Assembly: GCA_035636095.1 (NCBI GenBank)
Contig: DASPZU010000036.1
Coordinates: 1 to 17,093, forward strand
Direction of reading: 5' to 3'
Length of the DNA stretch: 17,093 nucleotides
From: Gp7-AA10 sp035636095
GTDB taxonomy: Bacteria; Acidobacteriota; Thermoanaerobaculia; Gp7-AA8
Translations under genes and position numbers: made by a program
Shown: positions 1-6,562 of the stretch, piece after piece
Position numbering within the stretch: position 1 is the first letter of the stretch
Layout of the letters: every line of letters begins with the position of its first letter
Notes under the pieces: generated by a model
The model's input: the letters and a program-made list of their open reading frames with translations, nothing else
The model's database searches: none
What the model was told of the DNA's origin: nothing

Positions 1-813
1 CTCAGCGACTGGCTTCTCGACCGTCGCGAATGGGAGCGTCGCCGTGCATACGCCGGATTCGAATGCCGGCACATCAAATACGTCAGCGACGGGTTGAAGG
101 TCAGCGGATATCTCTGGAAACCGAAAGACACAACCGGCGCACCGCGGCCGCTGATCATCTTCAACCGCGGCGGCAACCGGGAATTCGGGACCCTGTCACC
201 GTGGATGTGGTCCGGCTTCTTTCCTTTTTTGGAGCAGGGCTTCGTGGTGGTTGGATCGCAGTATCGCGGAAACGATGGCGGAGAAGGCCGCGAGGAATTC
301 GGTGGTGCCGAGATTCGCGATGTCCTCAATCTCCTCCCGCTCGCCAAAGCCCTCGGCTATGTCGACATGAACAATGTCTTCCTGTTAGGCGCCTCACGCG
401 GAGGCATGATGGTTTATCTCGCTCTCAAGGAGGGAATGAACGTCAATGCCGCTGCCGTGATGAGCGGAGTCAGCGACGTTCCCGCATTGGTCAAGGACAG
501 ACCGGAGATGCGCGAGCACGTTCTCAAAGAGCTGATTCCGGATTTCGACAAGCGAGCCGACGAAGCGATGCGAGAGAGATCGGCGATTTACTGGGCGGAT
601 CGCATCAATGTGCCCGTGCTCATCCTGCACGGTGCAGCGGACTGGCGGGCCGATGCCGGCCAGGCGCTGGGCATCGCGCAGAAGCTGCACGAGAAGCACA
701 AGACTTATGAGCTGATCGTCTATGCCGGCGACAATCACGGGCTGCTGATGCACCGCGCCGACAGCGACAGGCGCATCGTCGACTGGTTCAAGGAACACTT
801 GCGCGGGAAGTAG
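1..813 (+). CDS. Alpha/beta hydrolase, prolyl-oligopeptidase/S9-like (5' end outside the window)
   Basis: The frame is open from the first base, so the true start lies upstream; 270 codons are visible before the TAG stop. The fold reads as an alpha/beta hydrolase of the acylaminoacyl-peptidase/S9 or dienelactone-hydrolase type. A beta-strand with an oxyanion-type turn (PLIIFNRGGNREFG) is followed by a nucleophile elbow GASRGG with Ser at nt 394-396, a candidate acid in HGAADWRAD, and the catalytic His in GDNHGL (nt 736-738). The triad order and spacing fit the family. The visible part looks cytoplasmic, but a signal peptide could be in the missing N-terminus. The substrate cannot be told: peptidase and carboxylesterase are both possible. 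The next gene is convergent, so this is the end of its transcript. Confidence 0.88.
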   Translation, partial: LSDWLLDRREWERRRAYAGFECRHIKYVSDGLKVSGYLWKPKDTTGAPRPLIIFNRGGNREFGTLSPWMWSGFFPFLEQGFVVVGSQYRGNDGGEGREEFGGAEIRDVLNLLPLAKALGYVDMNNVFLLGASRGGMMVYLALKEGMNVNAAAVMSGVSDVPALVKDRPEMREHVLKELIPDFDKRADEAMRERSAIYWADRINVPVLILHGAADWRADAGQALGIAQKLHEKHKTYELIVYAGDNHGLLMHRADSDRRIVDWFKEHLRGK

Positions 814-894
814 GAACATCGATGATGCCGTGCGTTGTCGTTGAACCGGGCGACGCGCTCGGGAGGCATCGTCAGATTGAAGTGAGCGATTTGC

Positions 895-1374
895 TCATCG
901 AGGCCGGGGTCTTTTCCGCTCCTGAAGCTTTTCGAGCACGGCAGTCTTTCGGGCCCTGACATCCTGCGGACGCGGGCTCTCCCCACATCTCTTGCAATAC
1001 AAATTCTCCTTCACGTGACCGCCGCACGCCTCGTGTTCATAGACGATCGGTGGTCCCTCGGGCGCGGCCCAGCGGTCGCCCCATTGCGTCAGCGCGATGA
1101 TCACCGGTTTGAAATCCAGACCCTTTTTCGTCAGGTGATACGTCGCAAACCCCTCAGCGCCACCCGAGGTGGTCATGAGGCCTTCCTCCACGAAGCGCTC
1201 CAGCCGCGCGGCGAGAACGTTGGGCGCGATGTCGAGGCTCTTCTGAAAATCGGTGAAGCGCGTCATGCCCGCGAAGGCCGCGTTGCGGAGGATGAGCAGA
1301 CTCCAGCGCTCTCCGACGATCTCCAGCGCGCGGGCCGCCGAGCAGACTTCCTTGTCATAGGTCCGGCCTAGCAT
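895..1374 (-). CDS. HxlR-family winged-helix transcriptional regulator with C-terminal Cys/His cluster
   Basis: A 159-residue HxlR-type (MarR-superfamily) DNA-binding protein. Residues 8-105 carry the family pattern: a conserved Cys at position 11, the helix ALEIVGERWSLLILRNA, the recognition region FTDFQKSLDIAPNVLAARL, and a wing ending in YHLTKKG. An extra C-terminal segment has C117, H120, C127 and C130, a possible small metal-binding knuckle. HxlR proteins usually respond to electrophiles or redox signals, often through the N-terminal Cys. It is divergent from the DUF899-SDR pair, and two repeated operator-like sites lie between them, so it probably controls both that pair and itself. A -10-like TATCAT ends 6 nt before the ATG with no Shine-Dalgarno, suggesting a leaderless mRNA. 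Confidence 0.93.
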   Translation of the reverse strand: MLGRTYDKEVCSAARALEIVGERWSLLILRNAAFAGMTRFTDFQKSLDIAPNVLAARLERFVEEGLMTTSGGAEGFATYHLTKKGLDFKPVIIALTQWGDRWAAPEGPPIVYEHEACGGHVKENLYCKRCGESPRPQDVRARKTAVLEKLQERKRPRPR

Positions 1375-1388
1375 TCTTGAATGATAAC

Positions 1389-1430
1389 ACTTGCGTGACG
1401 CAACTATTTCGTTACTTGCATCACGCTAGT
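1389..1430. promoter_or_regulatory. Twin HxlR-type operators in the divergent promoter region
   Basis: Two 17-bp sites share the pattern ACTTGC-N5-GC(A/T)A(C/G)T, each an inverted repeat with one mismatch: 1389-1405 and 1414-1430, starting 25 bp apart. The second overlaps a plausible -35 TTGCAT (1416-1421), which sits exactly 17 bp from a -10 TATCTT (1439-1444) reading toward the DUF899 gene. The first lies just upstream of a -10-like TATCAT (1386-1381) reading toward the regulator. The half-site resembles the ACTTNC type reported for HxlR-family proteins. Binding is inferred, not shown. Confidence 0.6.
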
Positions 1431-1453
1431 CTTGATGCTATCTTGATGCAGGC

Positions 1454-2284
1454 ATGTGCCCGATGTGCATCGCCACCGCAGCCTGGATCACCTCCGCGAG
1501 CGGCATTGCCGCGCTGGTCGTCGCCAGGGTCGGCGGCAAAAAGGAGAAAAAGGATATGGAGTTACCGAAAGTCGTGTCCCGAGACGAGTGGCTGCGCGCA
1601 CGAAAGGAGCTGCTCGTCAAGGAGAAGGAGTGGAGCCGGCAGCGTGACGCGCAGAGCGCGGAGCGACGCAAGCTGCCCATGGTGCGGGTCGAAAAGGACT
1701 ACGCGTTCGACGGGCCGAACGGCCGCCGCACGCTTCTCGATCTGTTCGATGGCCGGCGTCAACTGATCGTCTACCACTTCATGTTCGACCCGGAGTGGGA
1801 GGAGGGATGTCCCGCCTGCTCCTTCGTCGCCGACCACTTCGATGGAGTGCTCCCCCACCTCGCCGCGCGCGACACGTCGTTCGCGGTGATCTCGCGCGCG
1901 CCGCTTGCGAAACTCGAGCGCTTCAGGAAACGCATGGGATGGGGCTTTCCGTGGCTGTCGTCTTTCGGCAGCGATTTCAACTACGACTTCCAGGTCACCA
2001 TCGACGAAGAACATCCCGAGTACAACTATCGCGACTACTACCCGATCGCCGACGCGATGGCTTCGAAGATGAAGGGGCCGCCTCCGGGCGAGGGGCAGGG
2101 CTTGAGCGTGTTTCTGCGCGACGGGAAGCAGGTCTGCCACGCCTACTCGACGTTCCAGCGCGGCCTCGATCCCTTCCTCAACACTTACAACTTCCTCGAT
2201 CACACGCCCCTCGGCCGTCAGGAGAACGACCTGCCGATGACGTGGGTGCGCTACCACGACAAATATCAGGAGAAAGAAAAATGA
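1454..2284 (+). CDS. DUF899 thioredoxin-like protein, with an extra N-terminal CPMC hydrophobic segment
   Basis: The body, from residue 35 (MELPKVVSRDEWLRARKELL), is a DUF899 protein, a thioredoxin-fold family of unknown reaction. It has the typical LPKVVS start, a long charged helix, the strand YHFMFDPEWEEG, and a CPAC motif at C119/C122 where thioredoxins keep their redox pair. The first 34 residues look like a separate element: MCPMCIATAAW, a hydrophobic stretch, then a basic GGKKEKK anchor. It resembles the small CPxC membrane peptides I recall near DUF899 genes. A good ribosome site (AAGGAG, 1541-1546) lies 9 nt before the internal ATG at 1556, so both a fused membrane form and a soluble 242-residue form are possible. 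The SDR gene overlaps its stop by ATGA. Regulation is probably by the divergent HxlR protein. Confidence 0.93.
   Translation: MCPMCIATAAWITSASGIAALVVARVGGKKEKKDMELPKVVSRDEWLRARKELLVKEKEWSRQRDAQSAERRKLPMVRVEKDYAFDGPNGRRTLLDLFDGRRQLIVYHFMFDPEWEEGCPACSFVADHFDGVLPHLAARDTSFAVISRAPLAKLERFRKRMGWGFPWLSSFGSDFNYDFQVTIDEEHPEYNYRDYYPIADAMASKMKGPPPGEGQGLSVFLRDGKQVCHAYSTFQRGLDPFLNTYNFLDHTPLGRQENDLPMTWVRYHDKYQEKEK
1541..1558 (+). promoter_or_regulatory. Internal ribosome-binding site and alternative start inside the DUF899 gene
   Basis: AAGGAG at 1541-1546 is followed 9 nt later by an in-frame ATG at 1556-1558. This is a much better initiation signal than anything before the ATG at 1454, and it coincides with the usual N-terminus of DUF899 proteins. 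The purine run also encodes the basic GGKKEKK linker, so its resemblance to a Shine-Dalgarno could be incidental. Confidence 0.5.
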
Positions 2285-3006
2285 ACATCACAGGCAAAAC
2301 AATTCTTGTCACAGGAGCCAATCGCGGGATTGGACGAGCACTCGTGGACGAAGCATTGAAGCGAGGCGCCGGGCGGGTGTATGCCGGCACGCGTCAGCCA
2401 CTGACGCATCCCGACGCGCGCGTCACACCTTTGACGCTCGACGTCACGAACGCTGCGCAAATTCAGGCAGCGGTCGAAAAAGTCGGATCGCTCGATGTCC
2501 TCATCAACAACGCCGGCGTGGCGCTCTACGATGACCTCAGCGATCGCGCGGTGATCGAACAGCACCTGGCCGTCAATCTCTTCGGACCGTACAGCGTGTC
2601 GCAGGCCTTCGTGCCGCTGCTGTCGCGTTCTAGCGGAGCGATCGTGAACGTGCTGTCGGTGGCGGCCCTGGCCCCCTTCGCGCCGATCGCGGCGTACTCG
2701 ATCTCGAAGGCTGCCGCGTTTTCGATGACGCAATCGCTGCGCGTCCTTCTGGCAGCACGTGGCGTCAGCGTTCACGCCGTCCTGCCCGGCCCCGTCGATA
2801 CCGACATGAGCCGAGGGGCCGAGATTCCGAAGAGCAGCGCGGAGTCGGTCGCGCAAGGCATCTTCGACGGAGTGGAGAGAGGCGACGAGGAGATTTTCCC
2901 GGATCCCATGTCAGGATCTCTTGCGGAAAGCTGGCGCAGCGGCGCTGCTAAAGCGCTCGAGCGCGCGAACGCGGCGATGTTGGAGGCAGTGCAAGCCAAG
3001 TCGTAA
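2281..3006 (+). CDS. Short-chain dehydrogenase/reductase (classical SDR)
   Basis: A 241-residue classical SDR, an NAD(P)-dependent oxidoreductase in the cytoplasm. The cofactor loop TGANRGIG is at residues 11-18, NNAG at 76-79, and the catalytic Ser126, Tyr139 and Lys143 lie in LSVAAL...AAYSISK. LPGPVDTDM follows as the usual PG motif. Length is normal. After strand beta2 the sequence is AGTRQPL; a basic residue there often goes with NADPH preference, but this is only suggestive. The ATG at 2281 overlaps the DUF899 stop (ATGA), so the two are translationally coupled and probably act on related substrates. The same frame stays open upstream to 1795, but that part is a shadow of the DUF899 gene. 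The substrate is unknown. Confidence 0.95.
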   Translation: MNITGKTILVTGANRGIGRALVDEALKRGAGRVYAGTRQPLTHPDARVTPLTLDVTNAAQIQAAVEKVGSLDVLINNAGVALYDDLSDRAVIEQHLAVNLFGPYSVSQAFVPLLSRSSGAIVNVLSVAALAPFAPIAAYSISKAAAFSMTQSLRVLLAARGVSVHAVLPGPVDTDMSRGAEIPKSSAESVAQGIFDGVERGDEEIFPDPMSGSLAESWRSGAAKALERANAAMLEAVQAKS

Positions 3007-3017
3007 GAGACTCGATC

Positions 3018-3053
3018 GAGCCGGCTTGTCTCTCGCAAAGAGCGAGCCGGCTC
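3018..3053. terminator. Hairpin downstream of the SDR gene, without a U-tract
   Basis: GAGCCGGCT (3018-3026) pairs with AGCCGGCTC (3045-3053), with an inner CTCT/AGAG pairing (3030-3033 with 3039-3042) closing a 5-nt loop. It begins 12 nt after the SDR stop. No T-run follows, so it may stabilise the 3' end or be a REP-like fragment rather than a true intrinsic terminator. Confidence 0.45.
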
Positions 3054-3060
3054 CAACCTC

Positions 3061-3254
3061 TATGCCGTCGATGCCGACGGCGAGTTCCCATGGCCGCGGG
3101 TCGTCAATTACGCCAAAGGGAGCGGCCGATCGAAGGATCTCGACGCGCTGACGAAGCGCCGGGCGAGAAGATGACCATCGCGCCGGGAAGCGGCCCCTCG
3201 ACCGACGTCCCGCTGCCGGTGCAGCCGCAGCCCGCGCCGCAACGGGAGGGGTAA
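3061..3254 (+). pseudogene. Frameshifted remnant of an unrecognised coding sequence
   Basis: Between the SDR hairpin and the next gene two adjacent frames together look like the tail of a protein. From 3061 the frame reads YAVDADGEFPWPRVVNYAKG and continues through DLDALTK before a TGA at 3172-3174. From about 3153 the neighbouring frame reads EAPGEKMTIAPGSGPSTDV, then a Pro/Gln-rich end, stopping at TAA 3252-3254. One missing base near 3150-3160 would join them. No start codon or ribosome site fits, so it may be the 3' end of a deleted gene. I do not recognise the family. The remaining 3255-3351 holds no gene that I can see. Confidence 0.35.
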
Positions 3255-3351
3255 AGAGTGGAGCGCCGCCGACTCCGGCGGCGGCGCGGCACTGACGTGA
3301 CGTGTTACGCTGACCGAGGAAATAGAAGTTGGGCGGCTGGAGGACCAGTTC

Positions 3352-3894
3352 ATGAGGCTGCGCCGATCTGGGGTCATCACCGTCATGATGTTATGGGCAC
3401 TAACCGTTAACGCGCAGCATCGTCCCATCTCATCACAGAGCCCGAATCTCGAACGACTTCTCACAGCCGTCCAGAAGCTGGTCAATTCGTACTATCCGAA
3501 GGCCCAGGTGACCTTGGACGGCCAGGTCATCCACTTCGAGTCCAACACGCGGAAGTTCATGATTCACGAGCCGTTGCTTACGGGCGAATGGCAGGACGCG
3601 CGCGAGGAAACCGGCCCCCAGAAGAGTGGAATCTACGGCGATGTGGAGCTCAGATCCGGGGTTTACGCAGGACAGGCGGGGGTGCCGCAGACGTTCGACA
3701 AGCGGTACTTCACTTTATTGGTCATGGCTCCGTACGATCCGGTCCACGATCAACATCTCTACGTTCGCGTGAAGTACCCGTACGACATATCACACCGTTT
3801 CCTCGAGGACTTCCGTCGCCTGGTAAATCAATTCGGTCGGCTCGTGTTCCCGGAGTCGGGTGGTCAGCAGTCCAACTCGCGGTTGCCCCGTTAG
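3352..3894 (+). CDS. Secreted protein of unknown function
   Basis: A 180-residue protein with a Sec-type signal: basic MRLRR, a hydrophobic core VITVMMLWALTV, and a probable cut after VNAQ. GGAGG at 3339-3343, 8 nt before the ATG, supports the start. The mature part is mixed alpha/beta with Tyr-rich segments (YYPKAQVTLDGQVIHF, KRYFTLLVMAPYDP, LYVRVKYPYDISHRF) and a Ser/Gln/Arg-rich end. It has no cysteines and no motif that I recognise. It ends inside the start region of the following alpha/beta hydrolase, so the two are probably co-transcribed. Base composition here is somewhat less GC-rich than in the flanking genes. Confidence 0.72.
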   Translation: MRLRRSGVITVMMLWALTVNAQHRPISSQSPNLERLLTAVQKLVNSYYPKAQVTLDGQVIHFESNTRKFMIHEPLLTGEWQDAREETGPQKSGIYGDVELRSGVYAGQAGVPQTFDKRYFTLLVMAPYDPVHDQHLYVRVKYPYDISHRFLEDFRRLVNQFGRLVFPESGGQQSNSRLPR

Positions 3895-4627
3895 CCGGGC
3901 CGAACGAGGTGTGAAAAAGCCACTGCCTGTGCTCCTTCTCCCAGGTATGGACGGCACTGGTGATCTTTTCGAGCCACTCGTAGCGTCGGCGCCGCCAGAG
4001 TTCAAACCCATTGTGGTTCGGCTGCCCCATACCGGTTCGTACGACGAACTCGAAAGATCGATCCAAGCGAGCATTCCGCCCGAGGGCGAGTTCGCAATCG
4101 TCGCCGAGTCATTCTCGGGGCCGCTGGGCGTTCGTGTCGCCTCTGCCGCTCGCGATCGAGTGGTGGCACTCGTACTCTGCAACACGTTTGTTTCGCGGCC
4201 GGCACACCGGGTATTCGGGCTTCTCCCATGGGCCGTACTGTTCGCGATGCCGCAGCCAATGTTCGTCGTTCGCTGGCGTCTTCTCGGGCGATACGCATCA
4301 CCAGGTTTGCTCACACAACTCCGCTCCAACATCAACAAAACGCCTGCTCACGTCCTGGCAGCGAGGATGAGGAGCGTTCTTCGAATCGACGAGCGGATCG
4401 CTGCAAAATCACTTCGTTGCCGCGTGCTTTATCTACGCGGCACGGAAGATCGAGTCATATCAGAGCGAGTCGTTACAAATACTCTTCGTTGCCTGACGGG
4501 CGCGGTTCGCAAAGACATCGGCGCCCCACATCTTCTTCTCCAAACTTCTCCGCAAGTCGCATGGTCTGCGATCGCTGAATTCCTGGGTGCCGGAAGCCTC
4601 ACTTTGAGCGCCGATACGTGTCAATGA
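3860..4627 (+). CDS. Alpha/beta hydrolase
   Basis: An alpha/beta hydrolase of about 255 residues. It starts with LLLPGMDGTGDLF, the first strand plus oxyanion turn of a group that includes BioH-like esterases. The nucleophile elbow is AESFSGPLG, where Ala/Glu replace the usual first Gly-x; the acid is probably in RGTEDRVI and the His in GAPHLLLQTSP. Two starts are possible. GTG 3860 overlaps the previous gene by 35 nt. GTG 3911 (VKKPLPVLLLPG) fits the usual family N-terminus better but has GAGG only 1 nt away. There is no signal peptide, so it is cytoplasmic. Its end overlaps the convergent PD40 gene by 29 nt. The substrate is unknown. Confidence 0.85.
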   Translation: MVSSPTRGCPVSRAERGVKKPLPVLLLPGMDGTGDLFEPLVASAPPEFKPIVVRLPHTGSYDELERSIQASIPPEGEFAIVAESFSGPLGVRVASAARDRVVALVLCNTFVSRPAHRVFGLLPWAVLFAMPQPMFVVRWRLLGRYASPGLLTQLRSNINKTPAHVLAARMRSVLRIDERIAAKSLRCRVLYLRGTEDRVISERVVTNTLRCLTGAVRKDIGAPHLLLQTSPQVAWSAIAEFLGAGSLTLSADTCQ

Positions 4628-5453
4628 TAATTCGCGATTGCGGATAAGCACCCTCAATGATGGCGATGAGTTTTCCGTCCGGTGACAGGCGGGCGAAAAA
4701 TCCATTGCGCTCGAGGCGGCGAACCCGGCCATCGCGATCGAGCAACATGATCTCCTTTGTCTTCCCCTCGTTTGCCTTGGTGAACAACACCTCGCCTCGC
4801 TGGCTCCAGCTCGGATAGATGGCGTGGATGTCCGCCGCCGTCAAGAGCTGTTCGTCTTTGCCCTCCGCGTCCACTCTGCAAACGACGTCCAGTTTCCCTC
4901 GACGATCGGAGTAAAACACGATGCTGGCGCCATCAAGAGACCACTGCGGATTTGACTCGTTCGCATCGCCCGAAGTCAGCTGGTGAAGATCGGAACCGTC
5001 TGCATTGACGATGTAGAGGTGCGATTTTCCGGCTCTGCGTGACGTGAACACCAGGCGCTTTCCATCCGGCGACCAGGACGGTGCACTGTTCATAGCACCG
5101 TCACTCGTGACCTTCCTTTCGTGGTTGCCGTCGCGCACTGAAACGACAACGATATCGGTGCGACCTTGCGAGCCAGCGGCGAACGCCAGCGCACGACCAT
5201 CCGGCGACCAGGATGTCCACGTTGCGTTTAGATCCGCGCTGCTCATGCGCCGTTCAGCGGAGCCATCTCGGCGTGCAACGTAGACACCCCATTGCTTGTT
5301 GCGCAGCACTGAGTAAGCGATCCACTGCGAATCCGGTGACCACGAAACGTCCTGGTAGAATCCCGCGCCAGCGATCTCGTGACGAGCGGTGGTTGCGCAG
5401 GCGGCAAAACAAAGTATCAGTGAAAGCGAAACGATCGAACGCGGGGCGGGCAT
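4599..5453 (-). CDS. PD40/TolB-type beta-propeller lipoprotein
   Basis: A 284-residue protein beginning MPAPRSIVSLSLIL, with a lipobox-like FAAC, so probably a periplasm-facing lipoprotein. Six propeller repeats follow: WSPDSQWIAY, WSPDGRALAF, WSPDGKRLVF, WSLDGASIVF, WSQRGEVLF and LSPDGKLIAI. These are typical PD40 (TolB C-terminal) blades with VNADGSDLHQLTSG-type turns. Such propellers usually bind proteins or ligands rather than catalyse. The frame extends upstream to 5507, but the ATG at 5453 places the signal peptide at the N-terminus and is preferred. There is no companion Pal or TolQRA gene, so it is unlikely to be the housekeeping TolB. Its promoter must lie in or close to the divergent acetyltransferase leader. 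Confidence 0.88.
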   Translation of the reverse strand: MPAPRSIVSLSLILCFAACATTARHEIAGAGFYQDVSWSPDSQWIAYSVLRNKQWGVYVARRDGSAERRMSSADLNATWTSWSPDGRALAFAAGSQGRTDIVVVSVRDGNHERKVTSDGAMNSAPSWSPDGKRLVFTSRRAGKSHLYIVNADGSDLHQLTSGDANESNPQWSLDGASIVFYSDRRGKLDVVCRVDAEGKDEQLLTAADIHAIYPSWSQRGEVLFTKANEGKTKEIMLLDRDGRVRRLERNGFFARLSPDGKLIAIIEGAYPQSRIIIDTYRRSK

Positions 5454-5532
5454 TGGTTTCGTTACGCTAGCATCGATTTCGATGCGCCCACATATCGCCG
5501 AGGTCACGAAATGCTTACAACGAAATCAAGAC

Positions 5533-5979
5533 ATGCTCGTTCGCGATGTCACACCAAGTGACGCTCCCGCCTGGCTGCGACTTAGGCGCGAGTTGTGGCC
5601 TGGTCACGGCGAATCGGAGCACGCCGCCGACATCGCCGAGTTTCTCGAAGGGCATGCGCGTGAGCCGCTCGCCGTCCTGGTCGCGGCGGATGGCGCCGGA
5701 CAGCTCATCGGTTTCGCCGAGCTATCCATCCGCGCCTACGCCGAGGGCTGCCACACCGACCGCGTCGCCTACCTCGAGGGTTGGTACGTCGCGCCAGATG
5801 CCCGCAACCAGGGAGTGGGACGCGCGTTGATCACAGCCGCCGAGGCGTGGGGACGATCCCAGGGATGCATGGAGTTCGCTTCCGACGCCGAGATCACCAA
5901 CGACGGCAGCGCGGCCGCGCACAAAGCACTGGGCTTCACAGAAGTCGGACAGGTTCGCTGCTTCCGAAAGGATCTGTAG
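5533..5979 (+). CDS. GNAT acetyltransferase, aminoglycoside 6'-N-acetyltransferase (AAC(6')-I)-like
   Basis: A 148-residue GNAT protein, starting MLVRDVTPSDAPAWLRLRREL. Features shared with the AAC(6')-I group are the LRRELWPGHGESEH segment, YLEGWYVAPDARNQGVGRAL (acetyl-CoA loop RNQGVG), WGRSQGCMEFASDAEITN, and an ending AHKALGFTEVGQVRCFRKDL. Enzymes of this group acetylate the 6' amine of aminoglycosides, but many chromosomal relatives have other amine substrates. The ATG at 5533 gives the usual length; the frame is open upstream to 5389 with another ATG at 5482. The stop is 3 nt before the next gene's TTG start, so the two are likely co-transcribed. There is no integron or transposon signature here, so it looks like an intrinsic gene. 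Confidence 0.85.
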   Translation: MLVRDVTPSDAPAWLRLRRELWPGHGESEHAADIAEFLEGHAREPLAVLVAADGAGQLIGFAELSIRAYAEGCHTDRVAYLEGWYVAPDARNQGVGRALITAAEAWGRSQGCMEFASDAEITNDGSAAAHKALGFTEVGQVRCFRKDL

Positions 5980-5982
5980 ACA

Positions 5983-6384
5983 TTGAGCGCATCATCGCGA
6001 CGCTGGCTCGCCAGCCCAATCATCGCGCTCACCGCAGCGCCGCTCTTTTTGGTCGCGGTCGTTTACATCGTGCCGGCGATTCTGCGGGCCGCCGATTCGC
6101 GGCATCTGGCATTGGTGAATGTGGGGCTTGCGTCCTTCATCGCAGTGATGCCCACTTTCATCGCAGGCTGTGTCTCTCTGCTTTTCATCCGTAACTGGTC
6201 GGAGATCTCGACCACACGATCCGTCGTCTCCGCAGTGGTCGCCGCAGGTGCCTCGCTCGCCTTCGCCTTTCTTCTCGTGTCGCGATTCCACGGTAAGCAT
6301 GTCTCCATCGGGCTTTCCCTTTCTGCCATACTCATCTCGATTCTGCAGATCGTGGTTCTCCGCAGCGGACGCAGCGCGACCTAG
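5983..6384 (+). CDS. Small integral membrane protein, about four TM helices
   Basis: A 133-residue hydrophobic protein with a TTG start, preceded by AAAGGA about 10 nt upstream and beginning 3 nt after the acetyltransferase stop. Helices are visible at about residues 10-35 (SPIIALTAAPLFLVAVVYIV), 44-68, 80-101 and 108-126 (GLSLSAILISILQIVVL). The family was not recognised. After the stop at 6384 the neighbouring frame continues as RDLARNAAGPPRLLAILYAV and further hydrophobic residues to a TGA at 6465-6467. That looks like a fifth helix, so the gene may have lost its C-terminus to a one-base shift. Its context with the acetyltransferase gives no clear function. Confidence 0.65.
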   Translation: MSASSRRWLASPIIALTAAPLFLVAVVYIVPAILRAADSRHLALVNVGLASFIAVMPTFIAGCVSLLFIRNWSEISTTRSVVSAVVAAGASLAFAFLLVSRFHGKHVSIGLSLSAILISILQIVVLRSGRSAT

Positions 6385-6477
6385 CGAGAAATGCAGCAGG
6401 ACCGCCACGATTACTGGCGATCCTCTACGCGGTCGTCTACGCGATCTGTTTCTTCATGGAGGCTTGATGCGGCTGCG

Positions 6478-6557
6478 GCGCTGAATCACCACAGAGTCAC
6501 AGAGCACACAGAGATCTCTCTGTGCTCTCTGCGCCTCTGTGGTGCTATCGTTTTCCG
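6478..6557. repeat. 80-bp palindromic dispersed repeat, copy A
   Basis: The core 6487-6544 is an imperfect palindrome running from CACCACAGAG to CTCTGTGGTG, built of CACAGAG/CTCTGTG units. The flanks GCGCTGAAT and CTATCGTTTTCCG match copy B at 6924-7003, giving an 80-bp unit differing at only a few positions. It can fold into one long hairpin. Similar CACAGAG-type repeats are dispersed in many environmental genomes. Confidence 0.85.
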
Positions 6558-6562
6558 CGGAT

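Noticed and set aside
735..900. Minus-strand coding-like patch LDEQIAHFNLTMPPERVARF downstream of the HxlR gene
   Set aside because: It looks like a short gene fragment, but it has no credible start, overlaps the hydrolase end and runs into shadow sequence. It is too short to support.
1795..2280. Upstream extension of the SDR frame
   Set aside because: Arg-rich shadow of the DUF899 gene; the SDR fold starts exactly at the ATG at 2281.
4599..5453. Housekeeping TolB of the Tol-Pal system
   Set aside because: No TolB N-terminal domain and no tol or pal neighbours; PD40 repeats alone are common in other secreted proteins.
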